From Pseudomonadota bacterium (GTDB lineage: Bacteria > Pseudomonadota > Alphaproteobacteria > Rhizobiales > Hyphomicrobiaceae), in NCBI GenBank assembly GCA_023423275.1, contig JAFAFW010000110.1:1-64000 (forward strand): a DNA stretch of 64,000 nt, read 5' to 3'. Every line of letters starts with the position of its first letter. The first letter of the stretch is position 1. The notes below the pieces were generated by a model. It was not told where the DNA came from, ran no database searches, and saw only the letters and a program-made list of their open reading frames with translations. Positions 56,703 to 64,000 of this stretch are shown piece by piece. Position numbers and translations under genes: made by a program.

Positions 56703-58757
56703 ATGTGTGTGGTGGGAGTGCTTCCGATGCTCGGGGGGGCAAACGAGGAAAGGGATATTCGCGCCCTTCCGACGATGGTGAAGTGGTACAATCCCCGGCA
56801 ATTGTCGGAGACGGCCCTTCGCCATATGATCACCGGTGTTTTCGGTCAGTATGCCGACCAGCGCATCATGCAGGCGACGATCGACGGCTTCGCGCCGCGG
56901 ATCCTGCAGGACGTCGTCATCAAGCGATACGACTATTCCAAGAGGCCGGAGTTCCGCGACGGCGAAGCCTTCTGGCTCGACTTCGTGGCCGATCTCGGCG
57001 ACGGCTTCGATTCCACCTATGCCATCGCATCACTGATTTCCGCCGACAAGCTCGACGTGCCAGGCGCAGGCGTTCTGCCGGGCAGCAAGTTGCTGCTTCT
57101 CGGCGGCGATGAGGTCTATCCGTTCCCGAGCCGGTGGGATTATGAGAACCGGTTCGTCACGCCTTACGAAATGGCCTTGCCGGGCGATCCGAAGACGGAG
57201 CCTGAGAAGCGGCACATGTTCGCGCTTCCGGGCAACCATGACTGGTACGACGGCCTCAACTCTTTCGATCACGTGTTCTGCAAGGCGCGGTATGCCGGCG
57301 ACCAGGACGTGATCCTGGATAATCGCATCGGCGGCTGGATGTGTCCGCAACATCGCAGCTACTGGGCGATCCGCCTGCCGCATAATTGGTGGATATGGGG
57401 CGCCGACATCCAGCTCTCGCGCTATCTCGACGCCGGACAGGTGCTTTACTTCCGCGAAGTCGCGCGCGAAATGGCCCGCTCCAAGACCGAGCCGCCCAAA
57501 CTGATCCTGTGCATTGCCGAGCCGAGCTGGAACTATGACCAGCGCCGCGAACATCACGGAGAGGATAATCTCGACGTCGTCGTCAACATCGCGCTCGATC
57601 ACGGTGCGCGCATCTGCGCCATCCTGTCGGGCGACCTGCACCACTACAGCCGCTACCGCTCGGAAGAGCTTGGCCTCAACCTCATCACTGCGGGTGGCGG
57701 CGGCGCCTATTTTTCGCCGACCCATTGGCTGAAGACGGAGCGCCAGCTCAATTTCGCAGGCCAGAATTACGAACTCACCCTGCAGTGCAAACCGCAGCCA
57801 TCTGGCCAGGAAACCGAAGCCTGCTGGCCGACACGAAACGAAAGCCGTTGGCTCAACCTCGCGATCCTCGGCTTCCCGTTTCGTAATTATGCCTTCTGCG
57901 TCGGTCTCGGCTTCATCTATTGGCTGCTGTCGTGGGCCTATGCCGTCACCGAAGTGGCGTTCCTGCCGGGACGCCGGGCGCACTCGGTGGCCGAATGGCT
58001 GTTCGGCTTTCCTGAGCCCGTTCGCGATAATCTCCGACGAGCCGCGCGAACAGCGCCCGAAACTTTAAGTTCGGTCAGCGATATCGCCATGCTGACGCTC
58101 TATGCCGGTGTGCGAAATCCGGCACTTGCGCTTGCCGCCCTCGCAATCCTGCTGGTGCTCGTCCAATACGCCGACAACAAGCGCAGTGCGGTCGGGAAGT
58201 TCCTGATGGGATTCGCCCATTGGATCGCGCACATCGCGATGGCGATCATCGCGTATATTCTCATGACTCAACTGGCGCAAACCGCTCTCGATATGGGCAA
58301 TACGCTGTGGTCGAGCGTGGTGCCGGATTGGCTCATGATCCGCGAGACGTATCTCGAGCTGGCGCCCATCTTCATCATGCCGCCGCTGATGATCTTTGTC
58401 GGCGGCTTCCTCGGCGGGCTGGTGTGGGGTGTCTATCTTCTGATTTCCAGCCTGCTCAACCGACATTGCGATGATGCCTTTTCCTCCATGCGGCTGCCGA
58501 TCTACCGGCACTTCCTGCGCATGAAGGTCGAGCCCGATCGGCTGACGATCTATCCGATCGGTCTCAAAAGTGTGCCGATCCGCTCGATGTGGAAAAAGAA
58601 CAAGCCCGATCCGGATGGCGTCGTGCGCGGTCCGGAGTTCGTGCCGCGCCGCCCGCTCAAGCCGGAGCTGATCGACGGCCCGATCGTCATCGACGCATCG
58701 GCTGTGCGCGGACGCGATCCGATGACCCGCAGCGTGAAGCCCAACGTCCCAGGCTAA
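56703..58757 (+). CDS. Membrane-anchored calcineurin-like metallophosphoesterase
   Basis: A 684-residue protein. Its N-terminal 370 residues carry metallophosphoesterase motifs: LLLGGDEVYP (D136), PGNHDWYDG (177-180) and ILSGDLHHYSRY. An Asp pair in DFVADLGDG precedes them. The C-terminal 300 residues hold about four to five membrane helices (for example FCVGLGFIYWLLSWAYAV and PIFIMPPLMIFVGGFLGGLV) and a basic tail. ATG 56727 with GGGAG upstream is an alternative start. Its stop is 20 bases before the GMC gene. Substrate unknown; a membrane phospholipid or isoprenoid phosphate is plausible. Confidence 0.85.
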   Translation: MCVVGVLPMLGGANEERDIRALPTMVKWYNPRQLSETALRHMITGVFGQYADQRIMQATIDGFAPRILQDVVIKRYDYSKRPEFRDGEAFWLDFVADLGDGFDSTYAIASLISADKLDVPGAGVLPGSKLLLLGGDEVYPFPSRWDYENRFVTPYEMALPGDPKTEPEKRHMFALPGNHDWYDGLNSFDHVFCKARYAGDQDVILDNRIGGWMCPQHRSYWAIRLPHNWWIWGADIQLSRYLDAGQVLYFREVAREMARSKTEPPKLILCIAEPSWNYDQRREHHGEDNLDVVVNIALDHGARICAILSGDLHHYSRYRSEELGLNLITAGGGGAYFSPTHWLKTERQLNFAGQNYELTLQCKPQPSGQETEACWPTRNESRWLNLAILGFPFRNYAFCVGLGFIYWLLSWAYAVTEVAFLPGRRAHSVAEWLFGFPEPVRDNLRRAARTAPETLSSVSDIAMLTLYAGVRNPALALAALAILLVLVQYADNKRSAVGKFLMGFAHWIAHIAMAIIAYILMTQLAQTALDMGNTLWSSVVPDWLMIRETYLELAPIFIMPPLMIFVGGFLGGLVWGVYLLISSLLNRHCDDAFSSMRLPIYRHFLRMKVEPDRLTIYPIGLKSVPIRSMWKKNKPDPDGVVRGPEFVPRRPLKPELIDGPIVIDASAVRGRDPMTRSVKPNVPG

Positions 58758-58777
58758 ACCCAGGACCGATTGACCAG

Positions 58778-60550
58778 ATGGCGTCAGCCCTCGCCAGACA
58801 CGTGTCCCAGCTGCAGTCCGACTACGACGTAATCGTGGTCGGCTCCGGCTATGGCGGCGGCGTTGCGGCCAGCCGCCTCGCGCGCTGCGGGCGCAGGGTG
58901 GCCGTGCTGGAGCGCGGGAAAGAATATCTGCCGGGAGACTTTCCAACCGGACCGCTGGAAGCGACCCGCGCCTTCCAGATGCACGGCCGCAAGATGAACA
59001 TGGGCGCCAAGGACGCGCTGTTCGAATTGCGTCTCGGCGACGGCATTCATGTGCTGCAGGGCTGCGGTCTCGACGGGACGTCGCTCATCAATGCCAACGT
59101 CTGCCTGACACCGGACGAGCGCGTCTTCAGCACACCGGCCTGGCCGCAAGATATTCTTCAAGGCCAGTCCCTGGCTGAAGGCTTTTTCCGCGCCCGCGCC
59201 ATGCTGCGCCCCAGGCAGGAACCCGGCTGGCGCGCCCTGGCAAAAGTCCGGGCACTGGACGCCGCAGCGGCCGTCTTCGGCAAGCTGCTGGATCCGGCCC
59301 CGATCCACGTCTCCTTTACCGCCGGCCTCAACGCAGCCGGTGTCGAGCAGCCGGCCTGCAATTCCTGCGGCGATTGTTGCGGCGGCTGCAATGTCGGAGC
59401 CAAAACGACCGTTGCGAATACCTATCTTGCGGATGCCGCCGCGCACGGCGCGGAGATCTTCACCGGTGCCTGCGTCCGCACGGTTATGCGCGCGACTGAC
59501 GGAACATGGCGCGTCGCCCTCGATCCCGACGGCGAACGGGGCACTCCCGTAAGCATCACAGCATCCTTGGTCGTGATCGCGGCGGGAACGCTCAACAGCA
59601 CTGAAATCCTCATGCGCTCCGCCGCCGAGGGGCTGGCAGTCTCCGACCGGCTCGGCGAGCGCTTTACCAGCAATGGCGATGCCATCGCGATCGCCTATAA
59701 CAACGGCATTCCCGTCAACGGCATTGGCCGCGGACATCCACCGAAAGCCGAAGTACCGCCGGTGGGAGCCGCCGTCAGCAGCCTGCTCGACCTGCGCGAC
59801 ACGCCGGATGTCCGGGAGGGACTGGCGATCGTCGAATGCGCGTTGCCGAGTTCGCTCGCCGCACTTCTGCCTGTCCTGCTGGCGCCCGGCAGTGCGATGT
59901 TCGGCAAGGATGGTTCGCGCACGTTTTCGAACGAACTGGCGGAACTTGCGCGCTCCACGCAAAGCCTGGTCGGCGGCGCCTACAAGGGCGCGGTTCACAA
60001 TACGCAAACGTTCCTCGCCGTCGGGCATGACAGCGCCGATGGACGCCTGCAGATGGCTGGAGACCGGACCATCGTGTCGTGGCCCAATGCAGCGAGCCAG
60101 GCCGTCTTCCAGCGCATCGAGGAGGCGCTGACAGCCGCGGCCCATGCCACTGGCGGCACGTACATGCGCAACCCGGCGACTGAAGCACTGCTCGGCGGTA
60201 ATCTGATGACAGTCCATCCGCTCGGCGGCTGTGTCATGGCCGAGGATCGCAGCAGCGGCGTTGTCAACCACAAGGGACAGGTGTTCGACGCACGCGCCGA
60301 TGCGGAGCCGGGTGCCGTTCACGACGGCCTTTATGTGTGCGACGGCTCGGTCATTCCCTGCTCGCTCGGCGTCCATCCGCTGTTGACGATCACCGCTGTG
60401 GCGGAACGCGCGATGCTGCATCTCGCCCACGATCGTGGTTGGGACATGCGCGAGGGCGCACCCCCACGCCGCGTCGAGACATCCGAACACGTTGAAATCA
60501 CGCCCCCGCTGCCTCGCCGGAAGGGCTTATTCGGCTGGCTGTCCAGATGA
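58778..60550 (+). CDS. GMC oxidoreductase (cholesterol-oxidase-like) with cysteine cluster
   Basis: A 590-residue FAD oxidoreductase. The FAD loop is VGSGYGGGVAASRL (21-34), with E45 for ribose binding. HPLGGC (H480) and GVHPLLTI (H533) form the active-site pair. Inserted at 194-204 is CNSCGDCCGGC, a ferredoxin-like C-x2-C-x2-C-C-x2-C cluster followed by NVGAK. It belongs to the branch that includes bacterial cholesterol-oxidase-like enzymes. No signal peptide. It is the middle gene of a three-gene cluster. Confidence 0.9.
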   Translation: MASALARHVSQLQSDYDVIVVGSGYGGGVAASRLARCGRRVAVLERGKEYLPGDFPTGPLEATRAFQMHGRKMNMGAKDALFELRLGDGIHVLQGCGLDGTSLINANVCLTPDERVFSTPAWPQDILQGQSLAEGFFRARAMLRPRQEPGWRALAKVRALDAAAAVFGKLLDPAPIHVSFTAGLNAAGVEQPACNSCGDCCGGCNVGAKTTVANTYLADAAAHGAEIFTGACVRTVMRATDGTWRVALDPDGERGTPVSITASLVVIAAGTLNSTEILMRSAAEGLAVSDRLGERFTSNGDAIAIAYNNGIPVNGIGRGHPPKAEVPPVGAAVSSLLDLRDTPDVREGLAIVECALPSSLAALLPVLLAPGSAMFGKDGSRTFSNELAELARSTQSLVGGAYKGAVHNTQTFLAVGHDSADGRLQMAGDRTIVSWPNAASQAVFQRIEEALTAAAHATGGTYMRNPATEALLGGNLMTVHPLGGCVMAEDRSSGVVNHKGQVFDARADAEPGAVHDGLYVCDGSVIPCSLGVHPLLTITAVAERAMLHLAHDRGWDMREGAPPRRVETSEHVEITPPLPRRKGLFGWLSR

Positions 60551-60589
60551 CACGCACCGCACGTAACACAGGAGGCTGGAGGAGACGCC

Positions 60590-63500
60590 ATGCGGCGGCT
60601 ATCGCGCCCGATCGCTGATCTGAAAATGCAGTATGACGCCGTCGTTGTCGGCTCCGGCTATGGTGCCGGTGTCGCGGCGTCGCGTCTGGCCCGCTCCGGA
60701 CTGCGCGTTGCCGTGCTCGAACGCGGCCGCGAATTCCGTATCGGCGAGTTTCCGGACCGGTTTGCCGAAGCCCGCGAGCAGATGCAGACGCGGATCGGGG
60801 ATCGCAAGATCGGGTCCGATCTCGGCCTGTTCGATCTGCGCCTTGGCCGCGATATGCACGTCCTGGTCGGCTGCGGCCTCGGTGGCGGTTCGCTGATCAA
60901 CGCCAACGTCGCCCTGCCCCCCGACGAGCGCGTCTGGGACGATCCGGCATGGCCAAAGGAACTGGGTGAAGGTCCAACCCGCCAGATCGGGTTCTCGCGG
61001 GCTCGAGAGATGCTGCAGCCCGTGCCCTACCCCGGCCACCGCGCGCTCCCTAAGCTGAAGGCGCTGGAAACGGCCGGTGAAGCGCTCGGGAAAACCGCCC
61101 AGCGCCCACCCATCAACGTCACGTTCCAGCGGCACGTGAACCACGCCAACGTCGAACAGCCCGCCTGTACGCTATGCGGAGACTGCTGCTCGGGCTGCAA
61201 CGTCGGTGCCAAGAACACCGTGCAGGTCACCTACCTCGCGGATGCCTTCAATCACGGTGCGGAGATATTCACCGAACTGCGCGTGAGCCACGTCAAGCAG
61301 GAGCGCGGGCGCTGGCGTGTGTATTTCGAGCCGGCGGGCAGCGCGCGCGACAAGTTCGGATCACCGGAGCAATCGCTGTCAGCCGAGATCGTCGTACTTG
61401 GCGCAGGTACACTGGGGTCGACCGAAATCCTCATGCGCTCGCGCGAGCACGGCCTCAACGTGTCGGCCGAGCTCGGCCAGCGTTTCACCGGCAATGGGGA
61501 CGTTCTGGCCTTTGCCTATAACAACGATGTGCCGATCAACGGCATCGGCTTTGGTCATCCGCCGACAGCCAATCCGGGACCGGTCGGCCCGTGCATCGCC
61601 GGCATGATCGACCTGCGCGGAACCGAAAAGCTCGAAGACGGCATGGTCATCGAGGAAGGTTCAATTCCGTCCGGCATCGCCTCCATCCTGCCGACGATGA
61701 TGGCAGGCGGCGCGGCGGCATTCGGCGTCGATACCGACTTTGGAGCCGAGGACGAGATCAACGAAGCCGCGCGCGTATCCCAGAGCCTGATCTTCGGTGC
61801 CTACAAAGGCGCGGTGCACAACACGCAGACGTTTCTCGTCATGACGCACGACGGCGCATCCGGTGTGATGACGCTGAATGACGACCGGCTCGAGGTCTCC
61901 TGGCCCGGAGTTACCGGTCTGCCGATCTTCGAAACCGTCGGCGAAAAGCTCTACGCCGCGACCGCCGCGACCGGCGGCACCTTCACGCGCAATCCGCTGA
62001 CCACGACCTTCCTGGGCAACAACCTGATAACGGTACATCCGCTCGGCGGCTGCGTGATGGGTTCCGACGGCGAGCGTGGCGTCGTCAATCACAAATGCCA
62101 GGTCTTCGATACCACGCCCGGCGCGTCACCGAAGGCCGTCCACAAGGGGCTCTACGTTTGCGACGGCTCGGTGATGCCGCGCTCGCTCGGCGTCAATCCG
62201 CTGCTGACAATCTCCGCGCTGTCCGAACGCGCGATGATCCATCTCGCGGCCGATTACGGACTATCCTTCGACAGCGCCGCCAAGAAGGATGCGCCGGTCA
62301 TCATGGCAGGTCCCACCGATCCGGACGCGCCAAAGCCGGCTGGTGTCGAGTTCACTGAGCGGATGTCGGGCTTCATCGCACCGGAACCCAATATCACGCA
62401 CGAGACCGCCTATACGAAGGGCAAGCAGGCGGGACACGCATTCAGCTTTACCGTCACGGTGATGATCGACGACGTGGATCAGTTCATCGTCGACAAGGCT
62501 CATCCCGGCCGGCTGATCGGAACAGTCGATTGCCCGGCCCTGTCACCGGAGCCGCTCGATATCTTCAACGGCTCGTTCAACCTGATGCGCTCCGACCGGG
62601 ATTCCGTCGAAACCAAGCGCTTCGAATATGCCTTCTCGCTGGCCGCCCGCGACGGCAAGACCTACCGCTTCAAGGGCATCAAGACTGTGCGCTCCGACGC
62701 GGAGCTCGACCTGTGGCGCGACACCACACAATTGTTTGTCGATCTGTTCGAAGGCATCGAGAACGATGCCGGTCCAGTCGCCCGCGGCGTGCTGCAAATA
62801 AAGCCGGCCGATTTCGCACGGCAAATGCAGACGCTCAAAGGAACCGACGGCCGCGATACCGCGGACAGGATGCGCGCCGCCGCCAAGTTCGGGCGGTTTT
62901 TCGGGCGCGAGTTGTTCGATACCTACGGCGGCATGCTGGTCCGCTCGGGGCGTTACGACACGGCCATCCAGCGCAAAAAACGCAATCTGCGCGTCCCGGA
63001 ACCGGAAGTGCATCTGGTCAAAACCAAGGACGGCAAGCTCCTGCGCCTGACGCGATATCAGGGCGGCAACAAGGGTCCGGTCATGTTCGCGCATGGCCTT
63101 GGCGTGTCGAGCCTGATTTTCTCGATCGATACCATCGAAACCAACCTGCTCGAATACATGGTGACGGCCGGATACGATTGCTGGCTGTTCGACTTCCGTG
63201 CCAGCGTCGATCTCGTGCACGCGACGGAACAGTGGACCGCGGACGATGTCGCCGTCTACGACTTCCCGCCCGCGGTCGCCAAGATCCGCGCGGTGACCGG
63301 TGCTCCGTCGATCCAGGTCATTGCGCACTGCTTCGGGGCAACGACCTTCTCTATGGCCATGCTGGCCGGGTTGGAAGGCGTTCGCGCGGCCGTCGTTTCG
63401 CAGATCTCGACCGACTACGTCGTGCCCTTCTATCCACAGAAGCTGCTCGCTCACCTGCGCGCGCCATCGCTGTTCGATCTGATCGGCCTTGACGTCGTCA

Positions 63501-64000
63501 ATGCGCGCGCGACAACCGACGATCCGATCTGGCAGCGTGCCGTCGACTGGATGCTGCGCCTGATGGCCCCCATCCCGCGCAAGGAACGCAACCAGAGCGC
63601 CACCAGCGCACGCATTACCGCACTTTACGGCCGTCTCTACGATATCGATCAGCTCAACAAGGAGACGTTCGAATTGGGACTGCCGGAAATGTTCGGCGAG
63701 GCCAATATCGCCGCGTTCCGGCAGCTCGCATTGTTTGCACGCAAAGGCACGCTGCTCGACAAGAATGGAGAGGATGTTTACCTCCCGCACGTCAATCGCA
63801 TGGCGGTTCCGACGCTCTTCATTCATGGCGCCAATAACGTCTGCTTCCGGCCGGAAAGCACGGTGCGGACGGTCCGGCGTCTGACAGAAGCCAACGGCAA
63901 CGGTCTTTATGAGCGCCGCGAAATTCCAGGACACGGACATATTGATTGCATCTTTGGAAAAAATGCAGCGGTCGCGGTCTTTCCGATGATCCGCCGCCAC
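60590..64000 (+). CDS. GMC oxidoreductase fused to an alpha/beta hydrolase (3' end outside window)
   Basis: A continuous frame of at least 1137 codons, open at the right edge; I read it through without a stop. Residues 14-550 are a GMC oxidoreductase: VVGSGYGAGVAASRL, cysteine cluster CTLCGDCCSGC (193-203), HPLGGC (H483) and GVNPLLTI (N536). Residues about 570-800 form a separate, probably beta-rich middle domain. Residues from about 830 are an alpha/beta hydrolase with oxyanion block FAHGLGVSS and nucleophile elbow VIAHCFGA (Cys914 in place of Ser). GHGHID near the edge holds the likely catalytic His1117. GGAGGAG lies 5 bases before the ATG. It is related to the GMC gene 39 bases upstream. 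Confidence 0.9.
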   Translation, partial: MRRLSRPIADLKMQYDAVVVGSGYGAGVAASRLARSGLRVAVLERGREFRIGEFPDRFAEAREQMQTRIGDRKIGSDLGLFDLRLGRDMHVLVGCGLGGGSLINANVALPPDERVWDDPAWPKELGEGPTRQIGFSRAREMLQPVPYPGHRALPKLKALETAGEALGKTAQRPPINVTFQRHVNHANVEQPACTLCGDCCSGCNVGAKNTVQVTYLADAFNHGAEIFTELRVSHVKQERGRWRVYFEPAGSARDKFGSPEQSLSAEIVVLGAGTLGSTEILMRSREHGLNVSAELGQRFTGNGDVLAFAYNNDVPINGIGFGHPPTANPGPVGPCIAGMIDLRGTEKLEDGMVIEEGSIPSGIASILPTMMAGGAAAFGVDTDFGAEDEINEAARVSQSLIFGAYKGAVHNTQTFLVMTHDGASGVMTLNDDRLEVSWPGVTGLPIFETVGEKLYAATAATGGTFTRNPLTTTFLGNNLITVHPLGGCVMGSDGERGVVNHKCQVFDTTPGASPKAVHKGLYVCDGSVMPRSLGVNPLLTISALSERAMIHLAADYGLSFDSAAKKDAPVIMAGPTDPDAPKPAGVEFTERMSGFIAPEPNITHETAYTKGKQAGHAFSFTVTVMIDDVDQFIVDKAHPGRLIGTVDCPALSPEPLDIFNGSFNLMRSDRDSVETKRFEYAFSLAARDGKTYRFKGIKTVRSDAELDLWRDTTQLFVDLFEGIENDAGPVARGVLQIKPADFARQMQTLKGTDGRDTADRMRAAAKFGRFFGRELFDTYGGMLVRSGRYDTAIQRKKRNLRVPEPEVHLVKTKDGKLLRLTRYQGGNKGPVMFAHGLGVSSLIFSIDTIETNLLEYMVTAGYDCWLFDFRASVDLVHATEQWTADDVAVYDFPPAVAKIRAVTGAPSIQVIAHCFGATTFSMAMLAGLEGVRAAVVSQISTDYVVPFYPQKLLAHLRAPSLFDLIGLDVVNARATTDDPIWQRAVDWMLRLMAPIPRKERNQSATSARITALYGRLYDIDQLNKETFELGLPEMFGEANIAAFRQLALFARKGTLLDKNGEDVYLPHVNRMAVPTLFIHGANNVCFRPESTVRTVRRLTEANGNGLYERREIPGHGHIDCIFGKNAAVAVFPMIRRH

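Noticed and set aside
58784..60490. A 568-codon open frame on the minus strand opposite the first GMC gene
   Set aside because: Antisense shadow of a clear flavoenzyme; composition is rich in His, Arg and Gln as expected from a complementary frame.
61174..63492. Plus-strand frames inside the fusion that might suggest several separate genes or a frameshift
   Set aside because: Reading codon by codon from 60590 gives one uninterrupted frame to 64000 with GMC and hydrolase motifs in the same frame.
62543..64000. A long minus-strand open frame at the right edge
   Set aside because: It lies opposite the continuous GMC-hydrolase fusion, which has family motifs throughout; the minus frame has none.
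1..64000. CRISPR arrays, insertion sequences or prophage genes
   Set aside because: No regularly spaced repeats, transposase or phage-type proteins were seen anywhere.

Overview
The window is chromosomal DNA of a high-GC alphaproteobacterium, most likely in the Hyphomicrobiales (Rhizobiales). Support comes from nadABC preceded by a NadQ/NrtR-type regulator, an Omp25/Omp31-like barrel protein, gatC-gatA, ygfZ beside a PyrC-like amidohydrolase, pyruvate phosphate dikinase, dense operons with ATGA overlaps, and no rRNA, transposase, phage or CRISPR. Genus cannot be fixed from the sequence alone.

Layout. 1-3.6 kb: the end of an oligopeptide-type ABC ATPase, a small secreted protein, a class V aminotransferase and a dihydroorotase-like amidohydrolase with an altered metal motif. 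3.7-6.5 kb: overlapping genes ygfZ, tag, an HD hydrolase and a dual-specificity-type phosphatase. 6.6-11.6 kb: NAD biosynthesis, with nadQ and then nadABC; two palindromes lie before nadA. 11.7-18.8 kb: small membrane and exported proteins, ppdK, an M20 peptidase and a secreted RNase T2.

18.8-37.9 kb is a carbohydrate island. It holds a GH15 enzyme, two glycogen-debranching-type proteins, a GT4 glycosyltransferase, a polyphosphate-glucokinase-like ROK kinase, and zwf, pgl, gnd, pgi, tal and tkt, plus two paralogous HAD phosphatases. Together these could release glucose from an alpha-glucan, phosphorylate it and pass it through the whole oxidative and most of the non-oxidative pentose phosphate pathway.

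37.9-49.4 kb: a decayed efflux-adaptor remnant, small membrane proteins, a YgeA-like racemase, an EamA transporter, a thioesterase, a PrsW-like membrane protease, an RND/MMPL exporter, TusA, an aldo/keto reductase, an outer-membrane barrel, tRNA-Val(CAC), a cold-shock protein and chorismate mutase. 49.4-51.2 kb: gatA and gatC. 51.4-55.0 kb: a TetR-controlled DevBCA-type exporter whose promoter carries a perfect palindrome. 55.2-64.0 kb: a lytic-transglycosylase-like secreted protein, then a tightly spaced trio: a membrane-anchored metallophosphoesterase, a GMC oxidoreductase, and a very large GMC oxidoreductase fused to an alpha/beta hydrolase with a cysteine nucleophile, which runs off the right edge. 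This trio is the most intriguing and least understood part of the window.
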